Notes: generated by a model not told the origin, from the letters alone. A stretch of 64,000 nucleotides of DNA from Candidatus Rokuibacteriota bacterium (GCA_003220435.1 QHSL01000074.1:1-64000), one strand, 5' to 3'; shown: positions 9,021 to 19,670, numbered from the stretch's first letter. Made by a program: numbers and translations.

Positions 9021-9977
9021 ATGCCCGCCATGAGCGAAGAGACTCTTCGCAAGATCGTGATGCAGGTGCGCAACTGGGGTCGCTGGGGCGCCGACGACGA
9101 GATCGGCACGCTGAACTTCATCACGCCCGAGGCCGTCGCCGCCGCCTGCCGGCTCGCGACGACAGGCAAGGTGTTCGCGCTGGGGATTCCGCTCCAGCGC
9201 GAGGGGCCGCAGAGCGGGACGCGCCAGCGGTTCAACCCGATCCACACGATGTTCCGCGACGGCGGCGATCAGCCGAAGACGCCGGCCGAGGTGGCCACGA
9301 TGCAGGGCTACGGCGGCTCCGACGACTGGATCGTGATGCCGCTCCAGTGCGTGACCCAGTGGGACAGCCTCGCGCACGTCTTCTACGAGGGAAAGATGTA
9401 CAACGGCTACGACGCTGCCCTCGTCACCAGCAGCGGAACCTCGAAGAACAGCATCGACAAGACCAAGAGCCGGATCGCCGGCCGCGGCGTGCTGCTCGAC
9501 GTCGCGCGCTGGAAGGGCGTGCGGGCGCTCGAGCCCGGCTACGCGATCACGCCGGCCGATCTCGATGCGACCGCCGCGGCCCAGAAGGTGGAGGTTCGTC
9601 GCGGCGACATCGTGATCATCCGCACCGGCCACATGTCGCGCTATCTCGACCGCAAGGACTGGCGTAACTTCGATCTCGACGACTCGCCGGGTGTCTCGGT
9701 CCACACCGCACCGTGGATGCACGCCAAGGAGATCGCGGCAATAGCCGCCGACAACTACGCGGTCGAGGTCCGACCCTCGCAGCTGCCGCCGTTCCGCAGT
9801 CCGTTCCACATCTGCGCGATCCCGAACATGGGGCTCACGCTCGGCGAGATCTTCTACCTCGAGGAGCTCGCGGCCGACTGCGCCGCCGACGGCCGCTACG
9901 CCTTTCTATTGGTGGCGCCGCCGCTGCCCGTCACTCGCGGCGTCGGCACGCCGATCAACCCGTACGTGATCAAGTGA
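9021..9977 (+). CDS. Cyclase-family (KynB-like) metal-dependent hydrolase
   Basis: 318 residues of the cyclase family (kynurenine formamidase fold). The hallmark metal-binding segment is present in a variant form, CVTQWDSLAHVFYEG near residue 110, where Gln-x-Asp and a downstream His replace the usual H-x-G-T-H-x-D. RRGDIVIIRTGHM and the IAADNYAVEV segment are also typical. Two in-frame ATGs exist (9021 and 9030); neither has a clear ribosome site, and the short 33-bp divergent spacer may mean a nearly leaderless transcript. The neighbouring enolase-superfamily gene starts 16 bp after the stop, so the pair likely forms a two-step lactone or amide processing operon. Substrate unknown. Confidence 0.82.
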   Translation: MPAMSEETLRKIVMQVRNWGRWGADDEIGTLNFITPEAVAAACRLATTGKVFALGIPLQREGPQSGTRQRFNPIHTMFRDGGDQPKTPAEVATMQGYGGSDDWIVMPLQCVTQWDSLAHVFYEGKMYNGYDAALVTSSGTSKNSIDKTKSRIAGRGVLLDVARWKGVRALEPGYAITPADLDATAAAQKVEVRRGDIVIIRTGHMSRYLDRKDWRNFDLDDSPGVSVHTAPWMHAKEIAAIAADNYAVEVRPSQLPPFRSPFHICAIPNMGLTLGEIFYLEELAADCAADGRYAFLLVAPPLPVTRGVGTPINPYVIK

Positions 9978-9993
9978 TGGCGCGCTGGGCACG

Positions 9994-11082
9994 ATGCTGA
10001 TCTGCGAAGTCGTCGCCGACCACTACTCGATCCCACTGCCGCTCGCGCTATCGGATAGTACCCACGGAACGATCAAGAGCTTCGAGCTGATCACGGCGCG
10101 TGTCCGCGACGGGAGCGGCGCCGAGGGCGTCGGCTATACCTACACCGTGGGCGCCGGCGGCGCGGCCGTGCACGCGGCCCTGGCGCGCGACCTGGCGCCG
10201 CGGGTCACGGGACGCGACGCCGAGCGCATCGAGGAGATCTGGCACGCGATGTGGTGGGGGACCCACTACGGCGGGAGGGGCGGCATCCAGTCGCTGGCGA
10301 TGTCGGCGGTCGACATCGCGCTCTGGGACCTGCGGGCCCGTCGCCAGGGTGCACCGCTCTGGCGGGTGCTGGGCGGCTTCGACCCTCGCGTGCCGTGCTA
10401 CGCGGGCGGCATCGACCTCGATTTCTCGCTCGACGCGCTGCTGCGCCAGACCGACGAGAATCTGGCCCGCGGCTTTCGCGCGATCAAGATGAAGGTCGGG
10501 CGTCCCTCGCTTCGTGAAGACATCGAGCGTGTCCGCGCGATGCGTGCGCACCTCGGCCCGGACTTCCCGCTGATGGTCGACGCCAACATGCGCTGGTCGG
10601 TCGACGAGGCGATCCGCGCGGCGCGCGCGCTCGTGGATTCGGCGCCGGTGTGGCTCGAGGAGCCGACGATCCCCGACGACGTCCCCGGCTACGTCCGGAT
10701 CGTCCGCGAGGGCGGCCTGCCGATCGCCGCCGGCGAGAATCTGCACACACTGCACGAGTTCCGTCAGCTGATTGCGGCCGGCGGCGTCACGTTCCCCGAG
10801 CCCGACGTGACCAACTGCGGCGGCGTCACCGTGTTCATGAAGGTCTGCCACCTGGCGGAGGCGTTCAACCTCCCGGTGACGTCGCACGGCGCTCACGACC
10901 TCACGGTGCACCTGCTGGCTGCGGCGCCGAACCGCTCCTACCTCGAGGCGCACGGGTTCGGCCTCGACCGGTTCATCGCCGAGCCGTTGCGGATCGAGGC
11001 GGGGCTGGCGATCGCTCCCGACCGCCCCGGCCACGGCGTCGAGCTCGACTGGAAGGGGCTCGAGACGCTGAGGGTGAGCTAG
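9994..11082 (+). CDS. Mandelate racemase/muconate-lactonizing enzyme family protein
   Basis: 362-residue enolase-superfamily enzyme. The general-base Lys-x-Lys pair is visible at FRAIKMKVG (165 and 167), the Mg ligands at VDAN (Asp196), LEEP (Glu222) and AGEN (Glu248), and the opposite-face base at TSHGAH (His298) following EPDVTNCGG. This set is complete, so the protein should abstract an alpha-proton from a carboxylate substrate, as a racemase or acid-sugar dehydratase. KxK plus a His on the other side fits mandelate-racemase subgroup chemistry. It lies 16 bp behind the cyclase-family gene and converges on livF with only 3 bp between stops. Substrate is not predictable from sequence. Confidence 0.88.
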   Translation: MLICEVVADHYSIPLPLALSDSTHGTIKSFELITARVRDGSGAEGVGYTYTVGAGGAAVHAALARDLAPRVTGRDAERIEEIWHAMWWGTHYGGRGGIQSLAMSAVDIALWDLRARRQGAPLWRVLGGFDPRVPCYAGGIDLDFSLDALLRQTDENLARGFRAIKMKVGRPSLREDIERVRAMRAHLGPDFPLMVDANMRWSVDEAIRAARALVDSAPVWLEEPTIPDDVPGYVRIVREGGLPIAAGENLHTLHEFRQLIAAGGVTFPEPDVTNCGGVTVFMKVCHLAEAFNLPVTSHGAHDLTVHLLAAAPNRSYLEAHGFGLDRFIAEPLRIEAGLAIAPDRPGHGVELDWKGLETLRVS

Positions 11083-11085
11083 GAC

Positions 11086-11795
11086 CTAGACCGCGAGGTG
11101 GGCGCGACGGATCTCCTCGTTGCCGACGAACTCCCGCATCGTGCCCCGATAGCGCACCATCCCTTTTTCCAGGATGTAGACGCGGTCCCCGAGCTCGCTC
11201 ACGAAGTGGATGTTCTGCTCGGCGACCAGCATCGTCAGCCCGGTCGACTTGAGCCTGGCCAGCTGCGCCGCCAGCATCTCGACCACCAGCGGCGCCAAGC
11301 CCTCCGACGGCTCGTCCAGGAGCAGCAGCGACGGGTCCCCCATGAGCGTGCGCGCGATCGTGAGCATCTGCTGCTCGCCGCCGGAGAGGCGGCCGGCGGG
11401 GCGGCCGCGCAGCGAGGCCAGGTGCGGGAACAGCTCGAAGACGCGCTCGGCGGTCCACCCGCCGCCGGCCCCGTCGCTCCACGTCCGCCGCGCGACCTCG
11501 AGGTTCTCGTGCACGGTGAGGTTCCCGAAGATGCGCCGCTCCTCAGGCACGTAGCCGATCCCGAGCCGCGCGACGCGGAACGGCGCCAGCCCGGTCAGAC
11601 TCTGCCCGTGCAGCGTGATGCGCCCGGAGCGCGGCGGGACCAGGCCGATAATGGACTTCAGCGTGGTCGTCTTGCCGGCGCCGTTGCGACCCAGCAGGCA
11701 CACGACCTCGCCCTCGGCGACCTCGAGCGACAGGTCGAAGAGGATGTGGCTGTCACCGTAGAACGTCTCGATTCCGTGGACCTCGAGGTAGGCCA

Positions 11796-11796
<1 letters not shown>
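11086..11796 (-). CDS. livF: Branched-chain amino-acid-type ABC transporter ATPase LivF
   Basis: 236 residues, the usual LivF length. Walker A GRNGAGKTT near residue 37, signature LSGGEQQML near 138 and Walker B LLLLDEPSEG near 155 are all intact; VAEQNIHFVSELGDRVYILEKG is the LivF-type H-loop region. Last gene of a five-gene Liv operon (binding protein, LivH, LivM, LivG, LivF). Its ATG shares one base with the TGA of livG at 11796. It powers uptake of a branched amino acid, amide or aromatic acid across the inner membrane together with LivG. Confidence 0.94.
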
Positions 11797-12544
<748 letters not shown>

Positions 12545-12569
<25 letters not shown>

Positions 12570-13468
12570 GCTCGCCTCTGCAGGAGGCCCACGAACCCCT
12601 GCGGTAGCGCCACGACCACGAACACGACCGCCGCCCCGAGGAACAGCGGCCAGTAGATGGGCCACTGGCGCGCGATGTACGTCTCGAGGATCTTGAAGCC
12701 GACTGCGCCGGCCAGCGGGCCGAAGAAGGACTGGACGCCGCCGAGCAGCGCCACCACCAACGGCTCGAAGGACTTGTTCAGATACGCGAAGTCCGGGAAG
12801 ACGCTGCCGTTGAAGAACGCGAAGAGGCCGCCGGCGAGCCCCGAGAAGAACCCGGACAGCACGAACGCCTGGAGCTGATGGCGGCGCACGTTCACCCCGA
12901 TGAAGCGCGCGCGCCGGGGATTCTCGCGGATCGCCCTCAGCGCGTAGCCGAACGGCGAGTCGACGATGGCGTGGAGCGCCAGCATGGCCAGCCCGACGAC
13001 GACCAGCGTGAAATAGCAGTAGGCGAGGGGCGACTTCAGCCAGGCCGGCGGCCAGACGTTCAGCAGGCCGTCGTCGCCGCCGGTGAGCGCCTTCCACTTG
13101 AACACCACCGTGAAGACGATCTGCGCGAAGGCCAGCGAGAGCATCGCGAAGTACGTGTGGGTGAGCCGGACGATGAAGAAGCCGAAGAACAGGGCGCCGG
13201 CAGCGGCCGCGAACGGGGCCGCGGCGAGCCCCAGCAGCATGGGCCACGCCGCCTGCTTGACCAGGATCGCGGCGGCATAGGCGCCCAGCGCGAAGTAGGC
13301 GGCGTGGCCGAACGAGACCATGCCGCCGAAGCCCATCAAGAGGTTGAACGCGGTGGCGAACAAGGCGACGATCGCGATCTCCGTCATCACTACCACCAGG
13401 AAGCTCGGCAGCAGCGGCGGCAGGATCAGTAAGATTGCGATCGCGACGAGCCAGCGCGCGACGCGCAT
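12545..13468 (-). CDS. livM: Branched-chain amino-acid-type ABC transporter permease LivM
   Basis: 307-residue inner-membrane permease. The conserved LivM block NLLMGFGGMVSFGHAAYFALGAYAAAILVK lies near residue 43, and GVNVRRHQLQAFVLSGFFSGLAGGLFAFFNG near 190 is the cytoplasmic loop that contacts the ATPase. Hydrophobic segments number about eight to nine. ATG at 13468 follows livH by 6 bp. Forms the translocation channel with LivH. Overlap at the 3' end with livG indicates translational coupling. Confidence 0.93.
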
Positions 13469-13474
13469 GACGAG

Positions 13475-14389
13475 CTATTCCTCCGGGTGGCCCAGGAGGC
13501 CCCACGGGCGGACGATCAGGACCACGGCCATGATCGCGAACAGGAGCACGATCGAGACGGCGGGGAACACGAGGATCCCGAAGGACTGCAGCTCGCCGAC
13601 CAGCAGCGCGCTGACGAAGCTCCCGGCGAAGCTGCCGAGCCCACCGATGACCACGACCACGAACGCGGTGGTCAGCACGTCGCCGTCCATGCCGAGCGCC
13701 ACCGCCACCGTCGGCGCCGAGAGCGCGCCGCCGAATCCGGCCAGCAGGCTGCCGAACACGAAGACTTGCGTGTAGAGCGTGGCGACGTCCACGCCGAGGG
13801 CGCCGAGCATCTCGCGGTCGACGGTGGCCGCGCGGATCAGCATGCCCCAGCGCGTGCGATAGAAGATCACCCAGAGGCCGACCGCGACGATGGGCGCCAG
13901 CGCCAGCACCAGGAGGTAGTAGGACGGAAACGGCTGGCCCAGGATCTTCACCGAGCCGGCCAGCGCCTCCGGCCGCGCGACGGACTTGTTGTCGGGCCCC
14001 CACACCAGGAGCACGAGGGTCCCGATGACCAGGATGAGGCCGAAGGTGAGGATGAGCTGCAGGAGCGGCTCACGGTGATAGATCCGCCGCAGAAGCGTGA
14101 CCTCGATGACGCCGCCGAGGAGCCCGACGCCGAGCGGCGCCACGAGCAGGGCGAGCCAGAACGCCAGCGGGTGGTCGGGCAGCATCTCCGCCAGCGTGAC
14201 CATCAGGTAGGCGCCGACCATGTAGAAGCTGCCGTGCGCCAGGTTCACGATCCGCGTCACGCCGAAGATCAGCGACATCCCGACCGAGACGAGGAAGAGG
14301 AACATGGCCACCGACAGGCCGCTCATCACCTGGACGACGATGAGCGGCCCGTTGGTGATCCAGGGAAACAGGCTCGTGACGAAGTCCAC
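13475..14389 (-). CDS. livH: Branched-chain amino-acid-type ABC transporter permease LivH
   Basis: 304-residue permease starting at GTG 14389, whose first base is the last base of the binding-protein stop (TAGTG). MSLIFGVTRIVNLAHGSFYMVGAYL near residue 37 is the LivH family signature; DREMLGALGVDVATLYTQVFVFGSLLAGFGGAL is the EAA-like coupling loop. Multiple hydrophobic segments throughout. Second gene of the Liv operon. Confidence 0.93.
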   Translation of the reverse strand: MDFVTSLFPWITNGPLIVVQVMSGLSVAMFLFLVSVGMSLIFGVTRIVNLAHGSFYMVGAYLMVTLAEMLPDHPLAFWLALLVAPLGVGLLGGVIEVTLLRRIYHREPLLQLILTFGLILVIGTLVLLVWGPDNKSVARPEALAGSVKILGQPFPSYYLLVLALAPIVAVGLWVIFYRTRWGMLIRAATVDREMLGALGVDVATLYTQVFVFGSLLAGFGGALSAPTVAVALGMDGDVLTTAFVVVVIGGLGSFAGSFVSALLVGELQSFGILVFPAVSIVLLFAIMAVVLIVRPWGLLGHPEE

Positions 14390-15666
14390 TACTTCTTCTG
14401 CTTGGCCGCCGCGGCCGCCCGCAGCTCCTTCACCTCGTCACAGCTTCGCGCGACCTCCCGGCCGGGCGTCTCCTCGATGTCGGCGGCGATCGGCTTGCCC
14501 TGGGCGTCCATCTTCACGACGCCGATCCACTGCGGCGGGAGCGCCTGCTGGTCGCAGCCGCGCATGACGACCTTCCCCCATGGAAAGTCCATCTCGAACC
14601 CTTCGCTCAGCGCCCCGATCACCTTGTCGGTATCGGTGCTCTTCGCCCGCTTGATGGCCTCGGCGATGATGTAAGCGCTCGCGTAGCCCCAGGAGCCGCC
14701 GAGCTTGGGCTGCGGGTCCTTCAGCCCCCGCTCCTTCGCCCACTCCGTGTACTTCTTGGCCCATCCGGCGAGCTTGGGATGGAGCTTATTCAGCCCCGGA
14801 TCGTACCAGGCGAACGGCGTCGCGATCGCGCCGATGGGCGCCTCCTTGCCGAGCGGATCGAGCTCGTCCGGGTTCCCCACCGACGGCGCCAGGTAGCGCA
14901 TCTTCTCGAAGAGGCCGAAGGGCCGCGCCTGCTTCACGAACGCGATCGACTGGGCGCCCCAGACCGAGCTGAAGAGCCCCTCGGCCCCGGACTGCAGCAG
15001 CGCGGTGATGTACGAGCTGTGGTCGCTCTCGCCGAGCTTGGGCCAGTTCAGCTGGACGAACTCCACGTCCGGCTTGAGCTTCTTCAGATACGTCGAGAAC
15101 TCCTCCCACATGTTGTGGCCGTACTCGTAGTCGGGCGAGATGTTCGCCCACTTCTTGATCGGGAGCGACGCCGCCTTCTTCGCGGCCACGCGCACGTACT
15201 GGTTCACGTTGTTGGTGGTGTGCGCGATGTACCGGTGCCCGTCGTCCCAGGTGAGCCGCGAGGTCTGGCAGTGCGTCGCGAAGTAGAGGACCTTGGCGTC
15301 CTTGGCGTACGCCGAGATGGCGAGGCCGACCGAGCTACTGATGCAGCCGGCCAGGAAGTCGACCTTGTCCTGGAGCACGAGCTCGCGGGCCGCCTTCACC
15401 GCCTCGTCCGGCTTCAGCTTGTCGTCGCGGTGGATGAACTCCAGCGGCCGCCCGAGGACGCCGCCCGCGTCGTTGATCTCCTTGGTCGCGAGCGCGAGCC
15501 CTTCGCGGTAGGGGAACGTGTAGACGGTCGCGACGCCGCTGTAGGAGTTGATCTCGCCGATCCGGATGGGCTTGGGCTGGGCGGCGGCCTGATCGAGCGG
15601 CGGGAGCATCCCCATCAGAACGCTGACGACGACGATCGCGAGCGTGCTCCGGGACCCTGGACGCAT
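14389..15666 (-). CDS. Liv-type ABC transporter substrate-binding protein (peripla_BP_6)
   Basis: 425-residue type-I periplasmic binding protein. I chose ATG at 15666 because GAGGAGG lies seven to eight bases upstream and a clean signal peptide follows (basic N-terminus, hydrophobic core, AAAQ cleavage region). The mature start KPIRIGEINSYSG and the GRPLEFIHRDDKLKPDEAVKAARELV segment are typical of LivJ/AmiC-like proteins; the binding site probably involves GCISSSVGLAIS. The length exceeds classic LivK and resembles urea/amide or aromatic-acid binders. First gene of the operon, so it determines specificity for LivHMGF; the ligand is unknown. Confidence 0.9.
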   Translation of the reverse strand: MRPGSRSTLAIVVVSVLMGMLPPLDQAAAQPKPIRIGEINSYSGVATVYTFPYREGLALATKEINDAGGVLGRPLEFIHRDDKLKPDEAVKAARELVLQDKVDFLAGCISSSVGLAISAYAKDAKVLYFATHCQTSRLTWDDGHRYIAHTTNNVNQYVRVAAKKAASLPIKKWANISPDYEYGHNMWEEFSTYLKKLKPDVEFVQLNWPKLGESDHSSYITALLQSGAEGLFSSVWGAQSIAFVKQARPFGLFEKMRYLAPSVGNPDELDPLGKEAPIGAIATPFAWYDPGLNKLHPKLAGWAKKYTEWAKERGLKDPQPKLGGSWGYASAYIIAEAIKRAKSTDTDKVIGALSEGFEMDFPWGKVVMRGCDQQALPPQWIGVVKMDAQGKPIAADIEETPGREVARSCDEVKELRAAAAAKQKK

Positions 15667-15818
15667 GCTGCACCTCCTCTTTTGGCTCCCTGGGGTGGAC
15701 CTCCGAAAGGTGGCCGGTACTCTGCCCGGCCTCGGCAGCGTGGTCAAGGGGCTTCGTCGACCTTGACGGGGCCGCCGGTGACGGCGCAGGATCGTGCCGA
15801 GCTCGCCGGACAGACGAC

Positions 15819-16871
15819 GTGAGACCCCTGAGCGCGCTTCCCGTGCTGCCCACCACGGTGGTCGGCAGCTTTCCGCAACCGGAGTGGCTGATCGACCGGG
15901 CCGCGCTGCTCGCGAGCGGCGTGCCGCGGGTGCCGCGCCCCAACCTCTGGCGCGTCCCCGACGCGCTCATGACCGAGGCTCAGGACGATGCGGTGCGCCT
16001 CGCGGTACGTGACATGGAGCGCGCCGGCGTCGACATCGTCAGCGACGGCGAAGTGCGCCGCGAGAGCTACTTCAACTGGCTGGCGCCCGCGCTGACCGGG
16101 CTCGACCTGGAGCATCCGGGCACCGCGCTCAGCCGGGTCGGGCGCCCGACGCCGGTGCCGCGAGTCGTCGGTCCGATCGGGCGGGCGCGGCCGGCGCTCG
16201 CGCGCCAGGCCGCGTTCCTGCGCGGCGAGACCGACCGCGCCATCAAGATCACCCTGCCCGGACCCTTCACGCTGAGCGTGCTGGCGCAGAACGAGCATTA
16301 TCCCGACGCGCCGAGCCTGGCGCTGGCCTTCGCCGCGGTCGTCAACGAGGAGCTGCGCGATCTCAAGGCCGCCGGCGTCGACTTCGTCCAGCTCGACGAG
16401 CCGTACCTCCAGGCCTGGCCCGACAAGGCGCGTGAGTACGGGCTGGCGGCCATCGACCGCGCGCTGGAGGGCATCCCCGGGCCGACCGTCGTCCACCTGT
16501 GCTTCGGCTACGCCCACACGATTCGTGACAAGAAGCCGAGCGGCTACTCGTATCTGTCCGAGCTCGAGCGGTGCCGGGCGACGCATGTCTCGATCGAGGC
16601 GGCCCAGCCGAACCTCGACTGCGCGATCTTGCGATTGCTCCCGTCGAAGACCATCGTCCTGGGCGTCCTGGATCTCGGCGATCCGGCCGCCGAGACGGCG
16701 GCGACCGTCGCCGATCGCATCCGCACAGCGCTGGCTCATGTGCCGGCGGACCGGCTGATCCCGGCGCCCGACTGCGGCATGAAGTATCTGCCGCGCGAGC
16801 TTGCCGTCGCGAAGCTCCGGGCGCTCGCGGCCGGCGCGAGTCTGGTGCGCGACGAGCTCACGGTTCGATAG
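15819..16871 (+). CDS. MetE-core protein, copy 2
   Basis: 350 residues, GTG start at 15819, again only the C-terminal MetE barrel. TTVVGSFPQPEWLI is the family entrance motif. Zinc ligands are conserved: H-L-C in VVHLCFGYAHT near residue 226, Glu in SIEAAQPNLD near 259, Cys in PAPDCGMKYLPRE near 318. It is clearly divergent from copies 1 and 3 (no ILTTH-GSLPR, shorter insertions) and resembles the MetE-like proteins encoded next to transport genes in many soil bacteria. It stands between the divergent Liv operon and a Dpp-type binding-protein gene. Probably a methyltransferase acting on a homocysteine- or thiol-like acceptor; the reaction is unproven. Confidence 0.84.
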   Translation: MRPLSALPVLPTTVVGSFPQPEWLIDRAALLASGVPRVPRPNLWRVPDALMTEAQDDAVRLAVRDMERAGVDIVSDGEVRRESYFNWLAPALTGLDLEHPGTALSRVGRPTPVPRVVGPIGRARPALARQAAFLRGETDRAIKITLPGPFTLSVLAQNEHYPDAPSLALAFAAVVNEELRDLKAAGVDFVQLDEPYLQAWPDKAREYGLAAIDRALEGIPGPTVVHLCFGYAHTIRDKKPSGYSYLSELERCRATHVSIEAAQPNLDCAILRLLPSKTIVLGVLDLGDPAAETAATVADRIRTALAHVPADRLIPAPDCGMKYLPRELAVAKLRALAAGASLVRDELTVR

Positions 16872-16955
16872 CACTTTCCGCCATCTTCTGTTATCGTCCG
16901 GAAGCCGCGAAGTCCGCGAGAGGCTACAGCCAGGATTGATCGAGGGGAGGCACGC

Positions 16956-18638
16956 ATGAACGATCGGACAAACGACTCGAACCGTTCCGGTGGCGTCGAC
17001 CGCCGGACCTTCCTGAAGAGGGCCGGCGCGGCGGGCGCCGGCGCGGTCATCGGCAGGCACCTGTCGGCGCCCGACCTCGCCGCGGCGCAGGATGCGACCT
17101 TCAAGCCCGATCCGGCGGCGAAACGGGGCGGCACGCTGCGGTACGGCGTCCACACCGCACCCGTGCACTTCGACGTCCACCAGTCCGGCACCGTCGCCAA
17201 CATCGGCGCCCAGGCGCCCATGTACGATCTGCTGATCCGCCGCGACCCGCGCGACGGGCAGACGATCATCCCCGACCTGGCCCAGCGCTGGGAGATCGCG
17301 CCAGACGGCCGGAAGTACACGTTCCACCTGCGGCGCGGAGTGAAGTTCCACGACGGCGCCGACTTCACGGCCGAAGACGTGAAGGCGACCTACGAGAAGC
17401 TCGTCAACCCGCCGAAGGGCGTGGTGAGCCCGCGCACGCCGCTGTTCTCGGCGGTGAGCGACATCGTCGTGCTCGACCCACACAAGATCGAGTTCAGGCT
17501 CAAGGAAGCGCGGCCCAAGGCCTTCATGCTGGGATCCTTCGCGAGCGGCTGGAACATCATCGTCCGCAAGAAGACGCTCGACGAGCACCAGGGCAACTTG
17601 CGCCAGGTGATGAACTATCCCGGTACCGGGCCTTTCCGTCACGTCTCGCGGAAGGACAAGGAAGTCTGGATCATGGAGCGGAACCCCAACTACTGGAACA
17701 AGGGGTTGCCGTACGTCGACAAGCTCGAGGTCTACCACATGCCGCCGTTCTCGCCCGAGCTCGGCTCGTCGCTCCTGACCGGCAAGCTCGATTACGGCCG
17801 GCTGCTGGATCCAGTGTCGTGGCGCAAGGCCAAGGAAACGCCGGGGATGACCGCGGCCGACTTCAACCAGAGCGTCGTGCAGTTCGTGTGCATGAACAAC
17901 AAGAAGCCGCCGCTCGGCGACGTCCGCGTCCGTCGCGCCATGCACCTGGCGCTCGATCGGCACGCGCTCGTCGACGTCGTCAAGGATGTCGCGCCCATGT
18001 TGATCGGCGGCTTCGTGTACCCGTTCCACGAGATGTCGACGCCGCAGACCGAGCTGATCAGCAAGCGCCTCGGCTATCAGAAGGACATGAAGCCCGCCGT
18101 GCAGGAGGCCAAGAAGCTCATGGCCGAGGCCGGCCATGCCGGCGGCATCAAGAACCTGACCTTCCTGGTGCGCGACGCGGCCACCTTCAAGCTCTGGGCC
18201 GTCGCCATCCAGGCGATGCTCAAGGAGACGCTGAACATCGAGACCAACCTCAAGACCGTGCAGATCTCGCAATGGTTCGAGGACGCCGCCGCCGGCAACT
18301 TCGATCTCGGGATCAGCGCGATCGTCTCGTCGATCATGGACCCGTCCGACTACTTCACGGCGTGGTACGGCAAGGACGGCCCCCAGAACTACTCGAACTG
18401 GACCAATCCGGGGTTCCACGATCTGGCCCGTCAGATCGAGCGCGAGCTGGACGACAACCGGCGCAAGACGATGGTGCGGCAGGCCGAGGACATCCTCGAG
18501 AAGGATCCGCCGATCCTGCCGATCTCGTACGAGAAGATCAACGACGCCTGGCACAACAAGGTGCGCGGCCAGAACCCGTCCACGCACTTCGGGATCTACG
18601 ACACCGAGCGCTGGGACAACGCCTGGCTGGCGAGCTGA
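16956..18638 (+). CDS. Tat-exported ABC transporter substrate-binding protein (SBP_bac_5)
   Basis: 560-residue family-5 binding protein. The N-terminus has a textbook twin-arginine signal, DRRTFLKRAG at residues 15-24, then an Ala/Gly-rich hydrophobic stretch ending in LAAAQ. GGAGG lies eight bases before the ATG. RGGTLRYGVHTAPVHFDVH and KYTFHLRRGVKFHDGADFTAEDVKATYEKL are diagnostic. It is followed by DppB- and DppC-type permease genes, with a strong hairpin in the 75-bp gap that could set expression of binding protein above permeases. No ATPase genes follow, so the importer must borrow ATPases. Confidence 0.93.
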   Translation: MNDRTNDSNRSGGVDRRTFLKRAGAAGAGAVIGRHLSAPDLAAAQDATFKPDPAAKRGGTLRYGVHTAPVHFDVHQSGTVANIGAQAPMYDLLIRRDPRDGQTIIPDLAQRWEIAPDGRKYTFHLRRGVKFHDGADFTAEDVKATYEKLVNPPKGVVSPRTPLFSAVSDIVVLDPHKIEFRLKEARPKAFMLGSFASGWNIIVRKKTLDEHQGNLRQVMNYPGTGPFRHVSRKDKEVWIMERNPNYWNKGLPYVDKLEVYHMPPFSPELGSSLLTGKLDYGRLLDPVSWRKAKETPGMTAADFNQSVVQFVCMNNKKPPLGDVRVRRAMHLALDRHALVDVVKDVAPMLIGGFVYPFHEMSTPQTELISKRLGYQKDMKPAVQEAKKLMAEAGHAGGIKNLTFLVRDAATFKLWAVAIQAMLKETLNIETNLKTVQISQWFEDAAAGNFDLGISAIVSSIMDPSDYFTAWYGKDGPQNYSNWTNPGFHDLARQIERELDDNRRKTMVRQAEDILEKDPPILPISYEKINDAWHNKVRGQNPSTHFGIYDTERWDNAWLAS

Positions 18639-18661
18639 GCGACTTTTCGGCCGGGAAGCTC

Positions 18662-18687
18662 GGGGCCCCGGAACATCCGGGGTCCCC
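18662..18687 (+). terminator. GC-rich hairpin between binding-protein and permease genes
   Basis: GGGGCCCCGG, a 5-nt AACAT loop and CCGGGG-T-CCCC form a ten-base-pair stem with one bulged T, 24 bp after the binding-protein stop. There is no U-run after it, so it is more likely an RNA-stabilising or partially attenuating element than a full terminator. Such hairpins commonly give excess binding protein over permease. Confidence 0.5.
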
Positions 18688-18713
18688 GTCCAACGCACGA
18701 ACGTAGGAACGCC

Positions 18714-19670
18714 GTGAGAAAGTACCTGCTCCGCCGCGCGCTGTTCGGCCTCTCCACGCTGCTCGGGGTTTCGCTGATCGTCTTCGTGGTCCTGCGCATC
18801 CTGCCGGGCGATCCCCTGGTCGCCATGTTCGGCATCGAGGGGTTCGCGAAGCTCGCCCCGGCCGATCGGGCGCACATCATGGAGGACCTCGGGCTCAGCG
18901 ATCCGCTGCCGGTGCAGTACGTGCGCTGGATGCGGGACATCGCCAGCGGCAGCCTCGGCCGATCGTTCTTCCGCGGCGACAAAGTGTCGGAGCTCATCCT
19001 GCATCGCGGGCCGATCAGCGCGGAGATCGGCCTGCTCTCGGTGCTGATCTCGTGGCTGATCGGGCTCCCGATCGGGATCCTGAGCGCCTTCCGTCCCAAC
19101 GGCCTGCCCGACAATGTCGCGCGCACGCTGTCGGTGCTGTTCCTGGCCATTCCGGGGTTCTGGCTCGGGATGTTGATCGTGCTCGCCGCGCTGTTCTGGT
19201 TCAACTACAAGGCGCCGCTGATCGTCGTGCAGCTCTGGCAGGACCCGTGGACCAACCTGCAGCTCGTGATCGGACCCGCGCTCGTGCTCGGCCTGGGCCA
19301 GGGGGCGTACATCGCGCGGATGTCGCGCTCCTGCCTGCTCGAGGTCATCCACGAGGACTACGTCCGCACCGCGCGGGCCAAGGGGCTGAAAGAAGCGCTC
19401 GTGGTCATGCGCCACGCGCTGCCGAACGCGCTGCTGCCGGTGGTGACGCTGTCCGGCATCCTCATGGGCTTCGTGCTCGGCGGCTCGGTGGCGGTGGAGC
19501 AGGCGTTCGGCGTGCCCGGCTTGGGCCGCTCGCTGGTCGTCGCGGTGATCGAGCGGGACACGATCGTCGTGCAGAACCTGGTCCTGCTCTACTCGGTGAT
19601 CTTCGTGTTCGTCAACGTCGCGGTCGACCTGAGCTACGCGTTGCTCGACCCGCGTATTCGCTACCAGTAG
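18714..19670 (+). CDS. ABC transporter permease, DppB type
   Basis: 318 residues from GTG at 18714. The N-terminal MRKYLLRRALFGLSTLLGVSLIVFVVLRILPGDP is the near-invariant start of DppB/OppB permeases, with the periplasmic P-G-D-P motif. The EAA coupling loop is YVRTARAKGLKEALVVMRHALPNALLPVVT near residue 220. Six hydrophobic segments. The stop overlaps the GTG of the next permease (TAGTG at 19668-19672). Forms the translocation pore with the DppC-type protein. Confidence 0.94.
   Translation: MRKYLLRRALFGLSTLLGVSLIVFVVLRILPGDPLVAMFGIEGFAKLAPADRAHIMEDLGLSDPLPVQYVRWMRDIASGSLGRSFFRGDKVSELILHRGPISAEIGLLSVLISWLIGLPIGILSAFRPNGLPDNVARTLSVLFLAIPGFWLGMLIVLAALFWFNYKAPLIVVQLWQDPWTNLQLVIGPALVLGLGQGAYIARMSRSCLLEVIHEDYVRTARAKGLKEALVVMRHALPNALLPVVTLSGILMGFVLGGSVAVEQAFGVPGLGRSLVVAVIERDTIVVQNLVLLYSVIFVFVNVAVDLSYALLDPRIRYQ

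Noticed and set aside
8988-9809. N-terminal extension of the MFS transporter by about 270 codons
   Set aside because: The extra part is antisense to the cyclase-family gene at 9021 and has no transporter-like hydrophobicity.
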